Shown: positions 1-8,293 of the stretch, one piece after another
Position numbering within the stretch: the stretch's first letter is position 1
Layout of the letters: each line of letters begins with the position of its first letter
From: CAYWNA01 sp964459305
Lineage (GTDB): Bacteria; Planctomycetota; Planctomycetia; Pirellulales; Pirellulaceae
DNA: 64,000 nt
Direction of reading: 5' to 3'
Assembly: GCA_964459305.1 (NCBI GenBank)
Contig: CAYWNA010000003.1
Location: 1 to 64,000 of the forward strand
The notes under the pieces: generated by a model
Databases searched by the model: none
Told to the model about the DNA's origin: nothing
What the model saw: only the letters and a program-made list of their open reading frames with translations
Position numbers and translations under genes: made by a program

Positions 1-55
1 TACGACGGGACTTTCACCCGCAAGATTGTGGCCTTGTCGGCCGCTACCCGACTCC
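1..55 (-). other. Possible 5' end of a group II intron RNA running out of the window
   Basis: Read on the minus strand, the first bases contain TTGCGGGTGAAAGTCCCGTC, which resembles the conserved 5' domain I region of bacterial group II introns. A GGCC-loop-GGCC hairpin precedes it. If correct, the intron body lies to the left of the window. This is recognition from memory and covers too few bases to be firm. No protein gene is seen in positions 1-85. Confidence 0.25.
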
Positions 56-85
56 AAACCCCCTTTTTCGTTCGCCCGCTGCGGT

Positions 86-2389
86 CTACTTTCTGCGAGG
101 CACGCCGAAATGATGCAGCACGTTTCGTGTGAGTGTTTGGAACTTGGGGTCTGCCGACAGTCCCCAGCCGGAGCCGAGTGAGCCGGCGTGAAAGACGCGT
201 CCGCCTTGGGGACGCTCCCAGTAAATCATGTGGGCCACGACCGCGTCTTCCAGACGCACGGGACGGGTGAAGTAATCGAACCCGCTGTATTTTTGCAGTA
301 CGCCATTGGCCAGGGTCGTGATACCCGCAGGTTCCTCGGGTAGAGTGGCGCCGTCGGGCACCGTCGAAGTCAGCTCGCGAAACATCCCCATGCGCACGTC
401 GCACTCGTGACCTACGGATCGGGGCAGACCGCCGCCGGGGTCGCCGCCAAACGTTTCGCCTTCCTCCAGCCCCACTTGCTCGGGCCGATGGAAAAGGAAA
501 TGATCCGGCTGTTCGACTTCGTATAGGCCAAAATCGTTAGGGCCGATCCCCGACCAACCGAGCATGCTGAGCCCGATGACTTTCCAGGCCGGCAGACCGC
601 ATTCGCGCATCAGACTGCCGCGCCGGCCGTCTTGGCTATGCCACAGTTCGCCCACGGTACAGCCTGGGCGACCGCCCAGCCCGGCACCCAACTTGCGGCA
701 CTCCATCACGGTTTCCTCATCGTTGAAGCTGACTCGCCACACCATCACGTTGCCCGACAGGACGAGCACATTCCCGCCGCCGCACAGGTATCCATCAAGG
801 CCCTCGTAGGCTTCCCGCGACCAGTATTCGCCGTGGCCGTTGATGACCACAGTTTTGTAGTCGGACAGGATATCCGGGTTTCGGTGCACATCTATGTCGC
901 CCACCATATCGTAGTCGTAGCCGCTCTTTTCGAGCCATACCAGGGCAAAACGCTCGGCACGCGTCAGGTGGCTATATCCCGATCCGCCGGTTGCATAGAG
1001 GACGTACGGCCCCGCATTGGGCCAAGGCCTGTTCACACCAACCTTGTAGGCGGGCAGGCCGCCATGATGGTTGCGGTACATGCAGTATGCGGGCGGATTA
1101 CCGGGGCTGTTGCCAATTCCGCCTGTGCCCCAGTGGTAAAGCAGGCCCGGCGGCGTCACGGCGAATGAGGTGGCCATGTAGGCCAGCCAGGAGTTTGTCG
1201 ATGCGATGACTAGGATCGGGGCCTTCGGCTGATCCGCCGCCTTCTTGACAACAAGGGTGACGTGATTCAGACGCGGCACGCCATCGATTTCGAATCGGAA
1301 ACGCCCGACGTAGAGGCCCGGCTTGGCGGTCTTGGGAATGCGGTATTCATGGGTCACCTTCCAATGGCAATCGTACAGATCGTCGGAGGCAAACCGTAGG
1401 CCGTGGCCTCGCGAGGGGTCCTTCGCGGGATCGTAGTCGCCGTAACGTGGGACCTTGCTGCCGTCGAAGCTCGGGCCGCCGATCATCCATGTGGCCTCGT
1501 TCACGATGTGACCGTGCCGCTGGTGGCCGGAGATATCCTCGATCCGGTCGCCGCATTCTTCGCACAAAGGCCAACATGCCATCACATCGTCGCCGCGGGC
1601 CGGCTGGAGGCCTTTCCCGTCGTATCGTTGGTCGATCTCATCCCCCGTCAACGCTCGGCCATACATGACCGGCATAGCAAGATCGCCGTCGAGGACGTTC
1701 ACGGACGGCCCGTCGAATCCGCAACTCCCGAGCCGAAGCGGCACATCCGGAACGCTTACAGGCCCCTCGAAAGGCCATTGGCCAACCAGATTCCCGTCGA
1801 GCCAAAGCGATTTCGTTTTCCCGTCCCACGTGGCCACGACGTGATGCCAGCGACGCTGTACCAACTGTGGCCCCACCCCAGCCAATTCTCTGCGGTAGGC
1901 TCCGCGGTCGCCCAAATAGAAGTGAATTTTCCCTTCGGGGTCGACAAACAGGCCGAATCCGCATGCGGTCGGATAGTCGTATTGCGAAAGCAAGGTCTGC
2001 CACGAATTGAGCCGCCACGGGCGGACCCAACATTCCAGTGTCAAGGCATCCAGTGGTTTTTCCGCGGGAAGTGCCTTTTCGATCAAAACAAACGAACCGG
2101 GGTGGATGGTCTGTCCGATTGGCGGTGATTTGGGAAAGGTGAAAAGAACGTCGTCGCCCGCCGGGTCGTCCACCTCGTGGCCGAGGCGGCAGACCGATAG
2201 CTCATACGGGACCGTGCTGCTGACACGAAAGTGAATCGTCTCACCCGCGGAAAGGACCTTCTCCGCATAGGCGTGCAATCCCGCCAATTCCAGCGGCTTT
2301 GGCATGGAGTTCAGCTCAGTTTCTTCCGCTGAGGTAAGGGCCGGAATCATCGCCAGGATCGCGACGCATAGTGAAAACACTTTCTTCAT
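86..2389 (-). CDS. Secreted LamG / N,N-dimethylformamidase beta-subunit-like protein
   Basis: Predicted 767-residue exported protein. Residues 1-22 form a signal peptide (MKKVFSLCVAILAM...), followed by a LamG/concanavalin-like jelly roll at about residues 90-270 (LECWVRPW, WHHVVATWDG, LWLDG, YGRALTGDEI). The C-terminal half has the fold seen in the large subunit of N,N-dimethylformamidase (PILVIASTNSWLAY, VVINGHGEYWS, GYLCGGGNVLVLSGN). Planctomycetes carry many such homologues of unknown substrate, so amidase activity is only a family-level guess. The ATG at 2389 was chosen over the TTG at 2395 because a GAGG lies 9 bases upstream of the ATG but only 3 from the TTG. It stands alone, with no partner small subunit beside it. 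Confidence 0.8.
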   Translation of the reverse strand: MKKVFSLCVAILAMIPALTSAEETELNSMPKPLELAGLHAYAEKVLSAGETIHFRVSSTVPYELSVCRLGHEVDDPAGDDVLFTFPKSPPIGQTIHPGSFVLIEKALPAEKPLDALTLECWVRPWRLNSWQTLLSQYDYPTACGFGLFVDPEGKIHFYLGDRGAYRRELAGVGPQLVQRRWHHVVATWDGKTKSLWLDGNLVGQWPFEGPVSVPDVPLRLGSCGFDGPSVNVLDGDLAMPVMYGRALTGDEIDQRYDGKGLQPARGDDVMACWPLCEECGDRIEDISGHQRHGHIVNEATWMIGGPSFDGSKVPRYGDYDPAKDPSRGHGLRFASDDLYDCHWKVTHEYRIPKTAKPGLYVGRFRFEIDGVPRLNHVTLVVKKAADQPKAPILVIASTNSWLAYMATSFAVTPPGLLYHWGTGGIGNSPGNPPAYCMYRNHHGGLPAYKVGVNRPWPNAGPYVLYATGGSGYSHLTRAERFALVWLEKSGYDYDMVGDIDVHRNPDILSDYKTVVINGHGEYWSREAYEGLDGYLCGGGNVLVLSGNVMVWRVSFNDEETVMECRKLGAGLGGRPGCTVGELWHSQDGRRGSLMRECGLPAWKVIGLSMLGWSGIGPNDFGLYEVEQPDHFLFHRPEQVGLEEGETFGGDPGGGLPRSVGHECDVRMGMFRELTSTVPDGATLPEEPAGITTLANGVLQKYSGFDYFTRPVRLEDAVVAHMIYWERPQGGRVFHAGSLGSGWGLSADPKFQTLTRNVLHHFGVPRRK

Positions 2390-2618
2390 GACCAAGTTCC
2401 TCTCTTTGCACCGCCGTCAATAGTCCGTTCTCATCGCAAAGTCCCCATGTGTGCGGAAAGCTGCCTTCTGAATAGTGCCCCGTCCCGCATCTGTCAAGCA
2501 GATCAACGAAGCGTCAACCAGCAAAAAGGGCTGACCGGCGGATCGATATCGCCTACAATTGAGCGACTCGGCCTTTAACCTGCCAGGCGGCGTTAGAAGA
2601 TTTGGAGGTCACACTGCG

Positions 2619-3000
2619 ATGAATCGACCCCAGACAGCAGTTCGCCCTGACCGCGGCGAGAAGCCGTCGACGGGAAGGAAGGAAGCCTGCATTGGCGACC
2701 GCCATGGTCGTGACCGATCGGAAATGGACATGACACCCATGGTGGACGTGACGTTTCTATTGCTTATTTAGAAAGGAGGAGGAACCAAAGCCGCCACCTC
2801 CGGGCATCCTGTGGAAAGGTGAGATGCCCTTTGACGTCGATGTTGATAAATCTGCAGATGATTGCGTTTTTCCAGTGGAGAATGAGGCGATGGACAGAGC
2901 AGTCCGCAATTCCCTGCTGGAAAGCCTCAGGCAGCCGCCGGTCGCGTGCACAGCGCGGGTCGATGCATCGCGGCAGGTGACAGGATTCGGATCGCGCTGA
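2619..3000 (+). pseudogene. Truncated ExbD/TolR-family transport protein
   Basis: A 50-codon frame from ATG 2619 to TAG 2771 ends with EMDMTPMVDVTFLLLI, the hallmark start of the ExbD/TolR transmembrane helix, where a stop replaces the usual FFMVTA continuation. ExbD proteins are about 130-150 residues and work with ExbB as proton-driven membrane motors. After the stop another frame stays open to 3000 (KEEEPKPPPPG...). It could be shifted remains of the periplasmic domain, but I see no clear homology. No ExbB gene is nearby. GGAGG lies 12 bases before the ATG, so the stub could still be translated. Confidence 0.65.
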
Positions 3001-3004
3001 TCAA

Positions 3005-3041
3005 CGAAAAACGCCACGTCGGTGTGGGGCCGACGTGGCGT
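3005..3041 (-). terminator. Rho-independent terminator, minus strand
   Basis: A perfect 12-bp inverted repeat (ACGCCACGTCGG, 3011-3022 and 3030-3041) encloses a 7-base loop. On the minus strand the stem is followed by TTTTTC, as expected of an intrinsic terminator. It most likely ends the BBP7 transcript, which would give that message a 3' untranslated region of roughly 420 bases. Confidence 0.7.
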
Positions 3042-3462
3042 AGAGATCGCTTGGAAGGCTCAACCCATCCATGAGTGCATATACCTTCCGTGTATTAGAT
3101 GTGTTCGGCAGTCGGACAGAGCGATCTCAATACAGATGCCGGAAAGTCCGGTCGTAGCGTTTTGGAGGCTCTTGCGGGCGAGGCATTTGCCGCAAAGTCG
3201 TTTCCTCGCTCGCACATTAGGTTTCCTCAAAACGCAAAAGTGGCGCTGTCTAATCAAGTCTCCGTTCAAGAAAGTCAGGCGGACGTCCTTGCCACATTGG
3301 CGGCGTCCGGGTTGGAACGCCACCAACGCGAAGGACTGTCCGCCTTTTTCTGCAGCCGACACGGAGCAAATGGCATCAACCGGGGAAAATGGCTCTGCCG
3401 CGTTCCGAATCAACCATATCAAGTTCTCGGATTCACACCTTGGATGGAGAAGCGTAGGGTGA
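3042..3462. other. Gene-poor stretch between the terminator and the BBP7 gene
   Basis: Three overlapping open frames of 124-146 residues exist here on both strands. None has a ribosome binding site, a recognisable domain or planctomycete-like protein composition. The minus-strand frame 3060-3476 would overlap the BBP7 stop codon. I treat the stretch as a long 3' untranslated region or decayed sequence. Confidence 0.5.
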
Positions 3463-4647
3463 TCAGAAACTGACACTCACGCGACCGTAGAAGCCGTCGA
3501 GGGTCAGGTCGTTCAACAGATGAACGTTCTGGCCCTCCATGTGCGAGTCGCTGAACACGCGCGAATCGTCGATGTTGAACCAGTTGGTCAATTCGTACCC
3601 CACGCTGGCGTCGACAATCGCTCGGTAGATTTGCTTGCGGTAGGTGATGGCAAGGCTCATCTCGACGATCGGCGTCACGCGAGTCTCGTCGTATCGATGA
3701 TCCGTCGGCACGCCGGGCTCGTCATCGGGAATGAACGTGCGCGTCTGCATCGTTCCGGCCAGCAGGCCGCCGCAGGCGCCGATGTCGAGCATCAAGGAGG
3801 GCAGAACGTACCAGCGCATGTCCGCTCCCATGATGAGACCGCCGCCGGTGTACTCGGTCTCACGGAAACTCGTGAACGCCGTCTGGAAATCGCCGCCCGT
3901 ATACGTCACTCGGAACGACTGGTCGGCGTCCACCACGCGTCCACCGCCGCTCAGGCGCAGCGTGAGCGTATCGGTCAGCACCAAAGCCTGAGCCAGTTCC
4001 AAATCATGCGTCTTGTAGCGAAACCGCAGTGAGGCCGTGGCCGCTGTCGCTCGATCATCCGGCGTGATGGTTTCTACACCTAGAGTGTTTATGTTGTCGC
4101 TATCGTCATTCTCACTGTTATCACTGCTGATGAACGTCGATCGCAACGGTCCGACGTACCTCTCCGCCGCGGTGGAATCGAAGTCGGTGTAACGGAAAAG
4201 CAGTTCGGGGCCGCCCCCACAACCTTGGCGAAAGCGTCGGCCGAGGGCAAAGCGATAGCCATGGTCATACTCGCCGCCAATATTGAGCGCTGTACCAACT
4301 GCACCACGGTCCTGAACGCCGCCAATGTCGGTGATTCCATATTGCGTCGATGCGCTGCGCGGGGCCCAGTAGAGATAGTCGAACTCGGTGATCCAAGCCG
4401 CGCAACCGTCGGTCGCCAGGCCCATCGGCGCATACGCTGACGTCATGCCTTCGTAATACATCGGTTGCATGTTCTCTAATTCGGCAAGGCGTGCCTCCAA
4501 GGAAGCCAGTTCAGCGGCCACTTCACTAGAGTACGATACCAAGTTTTCTGCCGTTGCCTCAGATGAACCGAAAACTACCGCAATGATCATCGCCAGGATC
4601 ACCGCCGAGAATACGCACCATCGAGGGCGCGTACAGTTAGATTGCAT
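3463..4647 (-). CDS. BBP7-family outer-membrane beta-barrel protein
   Basis: A 394-residue protein with a signal anchor (FSAVILAMIIAVVFGSSEA), a short coiled coil (SEVAAELASLEARLAELEN), then a barrel domain opening with AWITEFDYLYWAPR, the mark of the BBP7 family (PF07585) found almost only in Planctomycetes. Alternating beta-strands follow and the chain ends in Phe (SVSF), as outer-membrane barrels do. The start is ATG 4647: GGAGG lies 8 bases upstream, whereas the in-frame GTG at 4653 would sit 2 bases from it. The role of the family is unknown; an envelope structural or pore function is inferred. Single-gene transcript, probably ended by the hairpin at 3005-3041. Confidence 0.85.
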   Translation of the reverse strand: MQSNCTRPRWCVFSAVILAMIIAVVFGSSEATAENLVSYSSEVAAELASLEARLAELENMQPMYYEGMTSAYAPMGLATDGCAAWITEFDYLYWAPRSASTQYGITDIGGVQDRGAVGTALNIGGEYDHGYRFALGRRFRQGCGGGPELLFRYTDFDSTAAERYVGPLRSTFISSDNSENDDSDNINTLGVETITPDDRATAATASLRFRYKTHDLELAQALVLTDTLTLRLSGGGRVVDADQSFRVTYTGGDFQTAFTSFRETEYTGGGLIMGADMRWYVLPSLMLDIGACGGLLAGTMQTRTFIPDDEPGVPTDHRYDETRVTPIVEMSLAITYRKQIYRAIVDASVGYELTNWFNIDDSRVFSDSHMEGQNVHLLNDLTLDGFYGRVSVSF

Positions 4648-5303
4648 TTCCACTGCCTCCTTACTTTTGGGTAGGTCTGCTGTTCGGCACGGAGATTCAC
4701 GACAGGCGGGGGCATCACCTGATTCCGGCAGTCCATATTCGGGCTTCGGGTGATGTCACGTACGGGAATCGGTCAGGGAGGCGAGGCCAGGACAACCTTC
4801 CATCGCAATTGCCGCAAATGTTTGTCGCGATGAGATGCCGTCCTTTCTTGGTTGCCGACATTGGCACGATCTTCGAGGTCGCGATGAATGCCCGCTTCGG
4901 AAGATTGTGACCGCACCGCCATGTATTACCTCAATGCGAGTCGCGCTATCTCCAACGGTTGCACTGGTTTTGCCCCGATACCACGCAATCATCTCGCGCG
5001 ACCCGATTACTCGGCCACCCGATACGAGGCCCGCGGCAGCCGACACGCGCCGGAAGCCGCGTTTTTGAGGCGTGAGACGGATCCAATGATTCTCGCACTG
5101 GACAACGCAGGAGGGCCGGAACAGATCGGGAGGGTGAGTCCGCCTGCAAGGCTTCGCAAAGACGCAGACGAGCCTATGCATAAGGACGTGAAGTCGGATC
5201 ACGCGGCTTCGTTGCGCAATGGCGATTGACTCCGTCCACATCCATCGCCTTCATGGACGTCTGGCGGGCCGTTGTGGGACCTCGTGGAAAACTGACCCCC
5301 AGC
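4648..5303. other. Intergenic region upstream of BBP7, no gene seen
   Basis: Open frames of up to 161 residues on either strand are Arg/Pro/Ser-rich and mutually overlapping, and show no domain or ribosome binding site. The promoter of the BBP7 gene presumably lies near 4660-4720, but no convincing -35/-10 pair was found. Confidence 0.5.
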
Positions 5304-5482
5304 GTTGCAGAATTCCCTCGGCGAGCGGCGGGCATTAGCCCGCTGATTGAGGCACCAACACGCCGTCGCAACCGCGTTGCCAGGCACCACGAAAAGTGAA
5401 TTCAGCCGACGCGCACTTAACATCTTGCTTCATTCGAAAAATCAGGGGCCTAACGGCCCCCGCTCGCCACTTTTTCTGCAAC
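5304..5482. repeat. MITE/REP-like palindromic element, copy A
   Basis: About 179 bp bounded by terminal inverted repeats: left GTTGCAGAATTCCCTCGGCG, right (reverse complement) GTTGCAGAAAAAGTGGCGAG. Each end also carries its own small hairpin (left GCGGGC-attA-GCCCGC, right GGGGCC-taac-GGCCCC). A second copy of nearly the same length is at 29908-30082. No coding capacity is visible, so it would be a non-autonomous element moved in trans, or a REP-type element. Confidence 0.75.
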
Positions 5483-5732
5483 TACGGGGTGAACGCCGAC
5501 AGAGGCGCGCCTCGCCCACAAAAGCGAGCGCTAACGCGAAAGACCAGAAAGGCGGTATGTCCGTACCGCACCTCCACGACAAAAAGGGCCAAGTGTTGTG
5601 ACTTCTTTCATCGCACACGGACATTGGACCGATATATGTCCTGTGAGCTTAGTACGCTGGGGCGAGAAGGGGCGTCCTTACAACGAGTGATGAGCTCACT
5701 AACTTGTACTCTCCATTCCTTTGATGCGAAGA

Positions 5733-5763
5733 CCCCGTGCCCGGTTGGGTGCGGGGTTTTTTT
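5733..5763 (+). terminator. Strong rho-independent terminator with no assigned gene
   Basis: CCCCGTGCCC pairs with GGGTGCGGGG across a 4-base loop and is followed by seven T on the plus strand. No plus-strand protein gene lies upstream: 5483-5732 holds only unconvincing frames. The nearest real gene, hypB, is on the other strand, where no T-run follows the stem. It may end a small untranslated RNA transcribed from 5483-5732. Confidence 0.75.
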
Positions 5764-5823
5764 GTCAAGAGTTTTATGGAGAAAACCACGCGAAGCGGTG
5801 TTCCACGGTCTCAAACAATCGAG

Positions 5824-6480
5824 TTACTGTATCGCCACCTTCTTCTTCTCCAGCAACCAGTCGGTCAATCCGTCGATGCCGTCACCGTTGATGGCCGAGA
5901 CTTCGAAGACTGCCGCGCCGGGCGCTAAGCGTCTCATGTCGCCGCGGGCTCGCTCAATGTCGAAATTGGTGTGCGGCAGCAGGTCCATTTTGGTCACGAC
6001 CAGGGCGTCGCTGCGTTGAAAGATGGCGGGGTACTTCACCAGCTTGTCATCGCCCTCGGAGACGCTGAGCGCGACGATCCGCAGGTGTTCGCCCAGATCA
6101 TAGCCGGCCGTGCAGACGAGATTACCCACGTTCTCGATCCACAATATGTCCACATCGCTGCAGTCGATGTCGTCGGCGGCCGCAGCGATCATATTGGCAT
6201 CCAAGTGGCACATGCCGTCTGTGTTGATCTGAACGACCGGCACACCCATCTTCGCCATCCGTTCCGCGTCGATCTGGCCGGCGATGTCGCCCTCGATCAC
6301 GGCGGGCGTCGCGCGTTGCCCCAGACCCCGGAACACCGCTTCCAACAGAGTCGTTTTTCCACAACCCGGCGAACCGACCAAATTGACGCCGTAGACGCGG
6401 TCGGTCGTGAACCGTTGGCGATTCGCGTCGGCTGTTTGTTCATTGGCTTTGAGTATCTTCTGAGCGGTAACGATTTTCAT
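5824..6480 (-). CDS. hypB: Hydrogenase/urease nickel incorporation GTPase HypB
   Basis: A 218-residue SIMIBI-class GTPase that delivers Ni2+ during maturation of [NiFe]-hydrogenase. Visible motifs are the P-loop GSPGCGKTT (residues 36-44), the metal-binding CH of DGMCHLD (Cys91-His92), ENVGNLVC (117-124), and the guanine-specificity TKMD (163-166). It lacks the N-terminal Cys-rich or His-rich nickel store of some homologues; it starts directly with MKIVTAQKIL. No hypA, hypC-F or hydrogenase gene is in the window, and the upstream sequence is mobile-element debris, so the gene may have been separated from its operon or may serve another nickel enzyme. Confidence 0.95.
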   Translation of the reverse strand: MKIVTAQKILKANEQTADANRQRFTTDRVYGVNLVGSPGCGKTTLLEAVFRGLGQRATPAVIEGDIAGQIDAERMAKMGVPVVQINTDGMCHLDANMIAAAADDIDCSDVDILWIENVGNLVCTAGYDLGEHLRIVALSVSEGDDKLVKYPAIFQRSDALVVTKMDLLPHTNFDIERARGDMRRLAPGAAVFEVSAINGDGIDGLTDWLLEKKKVAIQ

Positions 6481-6540
6481 CGATCATCTCCTCGGCCACC
6501 CGTGCCTTTGCGACAAGCGTCGCATGATCGGCCGATCACG

Positions 6541-6830
6541 TCAATGGCTCATCGCGGCCCACCGGCGTAGTGTGCGGCAACTCTTTCTGGCGAGATAGGC
6601 ATAGCGGCTTGTCGTGTGGTTCAAATACTCAAACCAACCACGCAATGTCCTGTTCACGTCCTGGATGGTGACCGCTCCTCGACGACCGTCTTCTTCCGGC
6701 GACCACTCACGCCGACCGTCCATCACCTCTGGTCTCGGAAACGCGTCGATCCGAGCCCGTGCCTGGCCGTCGCCGATCTTCTCGCCGATGTGTTTGCACT
6801 TCCGACAGAGCGAGGCTATGCTGTGCTATG
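6541..6830 (-). pseudogene. Remnant of a group II intron reverse transcriptase/maturase
   Basis: The minus-strand frame ending at 6541 contains VNRTLRGWFEYLNHTTSR, which matches the conserved maturase (X) domain signature of group II intron proteins (N-R-x-L-x-G-W-x-x-Y-x-x-H). Only about 60-95 codons are open before a stop; the reverse transcriptase domain and its YADD motif are absent. The upstream part (CRKCKHIGEKIGDGQARAR) is not recognised and could be foreign sequence joined by rearrangement. Not expected to be functional. Confidence 0.55.
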
Positions 6831-6946
6831 AAAGCAGATGACGTTTCCCTGAAGTAAGGGACACGCGAGCGAGTGTGCCCCACAGCCGAGAAGTTGTAGG
6901 CGAGCCGCACACGCCGAAGAAGAGTTGATTGGGCGCAGGAAGTGGT

Positions 6947-7062
6947 TTGTAGCTGGATTCGCAAGGATTCAGGCGGACGACGCCATCACCGCCTGAATCC
7001 TTGCGAATCCAGGTACGAGTTTTGTCAACGAATCCTTGCCCCCGCAGACCCGTTCCAGCGCC
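6947..7062. repeat. Palindromic repeat family B, copy 1
   Basis: Inverted arms 6947-6976 and 7989 minus 1000 (6989-7018) begin TTGTAGCTGGATTCGCAAGG and match at 27 of 30 positions around a 12-base spacer. About 45 further bases downstream (GAGTTTTGTCAACGAATCC...) are shared with the copy at 26644-26767, so the mobile unit is longer than the hairpin. It lies immediately upstream of the DUF1080 gene and could affect its transcript. Confidence 0.75.
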
Positions 7063-7098
7063 CGATTTGATCCACACCCCAGTGTGAGGAGACACGCA

Positions 7099-7824
7099 AT
7101 GATCCATTCGCTTCCGGCCTTTCGAACCGGCCTGCTCTTTGTCGTGGTGGCGGCTACGGCAGGTCGTGCGGCAGAGCCTCAAGACGATTCGCTGACCGGT
7201 GAGGACTTGGCAGCTTGGCGTCAACCGCACGGCAGTTGGCACGTCGTCGGCGACGTCAAGGCTGGCGGAGAGGGCGACCGTTTTTTGATCGGCACACCGG
7301 GCGAAGGCACAATGCTAAACGGGGCGAAAGGCCGGACGAGCAACCTTCACTCAAGGTTGGAGCACGCGGACGTGGAAGCGCACGTCGAGTTCATGGTTCC
7401 CCAGGGTTCGAACTCGGGAGTCTATTTCCAGTCGCGGTATGAAGTCCAGATACTCGACAGTTGGGGCGTGGAAAAACCCAAATACGGTGATTGCGGTGGC
7501 ATCTACCAGCGGTGGAAGGACGGAAAAGGCCTCGACGGTCATTCGCCTCGCACAAATGCCAGCCGGCCTCCGGGCCAGTGGCAGACGTTCGACGTGGTTT
7601 TCCACGCCCCGCGATTCGACGCGTCTAGACGCAAGATCGAGAATGCCCGGTTCATCAAGGTCGTTCACAATGGCGTCGTTGTCCACGAGAACGTGGAATT
7701 GACCGGCCCGACGCGTGCCAGCACGTTCAACGACGAAAAACCCACCGGCCCCTTGATGCTCCAAGGCGATCACGGGCCAGTCGCCTATCGCAACATTCGG
7801 ATCAAACCGGTCGGTACGGACTGA
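7099..7824 (+). CDS. Secreted DUF1080 (3-keto-disaccharide hydrolase-like) protein
   Basis: A 241-residue exported protein: signal peptide FRTGLLFVVVAATAGRAAE, then one DUF1080 domain with LTGEDLAAWRQP, GSNSGVYFQSRYEVQILDSW, CGGIYQRW, and a C-terminal strand VAYRNIRIKPV. Members of this LamG-like family include enzymes that cleave 3-keto-glycosides in the periplasm, and the family is greatly expanded in Planctomycetes. ATG 7099 is preceded by GAGGAG at good spacing, which rules out the longer in-frame start at 7036. No 3-dehydrogenase is adjacent. A 12-bp-stem hairpin follows the stop codon. Confidence 0.88.
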   Translation: MIHSLPAFRTGLLFVVVAATAGRAAEPQDDSLTGEDLAAWRQPHGSWHVVGDVKAGGEGDRFLIGTPGEGTMLNGAKGRTSNLHSRLEHADVEAHVEFMVPQGSNSGVYFQSRYEVQILDSWGVEKPKYGDCGGIYQRWKDGKGLDGHSPRTNASRPPGQWQTFDVVFHAPRFDASRRKIENARFIKVVHNGVVVHENVELTGPTRASTFNDEKPTGPLMLQGDHGPVAYRNIRIKPVGTD

Positions 7825-7838
7825 GGTCTGGAAGACAA

Positions 7839-7866
7839 AATTGCGGACTTCGCAAAGTCCGCAATT
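7839..7866 (+). terminator. Hairpin downstream of the DUF1080 gene
   Basis: AATTGCGGACTT and AAGTCCGCAATT form a perfect 12-bp stem with a 4-base loop, 15 bases after the stop codon. No proper T-run follows, so it may be a transcript-end stabiliser, not a true intrinsic terminator. Confidence 0.5.
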
Positions 7867-8028
7867 ATCGGAGCACCGTCGTGCCTGGGCATCTGCTCGT
7901 GGCTGGCTTGCATTCGAATCGCAGCAGTCAGGCCTTGATCGCCCCTTGGTCAATGTGGGGCACGTTTTCAACGTGCCGACGTCGGGAAGTTATTGAGGTA
8001 CGCCATGTTGGAGACGTGCCCTGCGTGG

Positions 8029-8156
8029 TATACCGCCCGCGGCCAGGATTGACACTTTTCCTCATGTAGCCGAAGTCGCCAGACTTTGGACCATGTAGGG
8101 AAAAACCAAACTCTGGCGAGTTCGGCTACAGGTCAGATTTGTCCGCGGCCGGTATA
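8029..8156. repeat. Palindromic repeat family C, copy 1 (full length)
   Basis: Inner inverted arms 8065-8089 and 8106-8130 (TGTAGCCGAAGTCGCCAGAC...) match at 23 of 25 positions. Outer arms carry TATACCGCCCGCGG at the left and CCGCGGCCGGTATA at the right. The same structure recurs at 61077-61202, and its inner hairpin alone at 10912-10979. No coding capacity is seen. Confidence 0.8.
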
Positions 8157-8293
8157 GCATCGCCAACATCTTCCGAAGTCATGGTCCGGGCCTGCAGTCG
8201 CGCAGTCGCCATATTGCTCTGGCTAAGGATGCGTAAACGCCGTAGAATGTGTGAGTTAACCAAACTCTCCTGCCTCCTGGTTGCCTGAACCTC

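Noticed and set aside
3060..3476. 138-codon minus-strand frame after BBP7, ending just before a terminator
   Set aside because: It would start by overlapping the BBP7 stop without a ribosome binding site, its composition is Arg/Cys/Leu-rich without domain features, and two equally long frames exist opposite it.
6826..7242. 138-codon minus-strand frame across repeat family B
   Set aside because: It runs through the palindrome and antisense to the signal peptide of the DUF1080 gene; no ribosome binding site.
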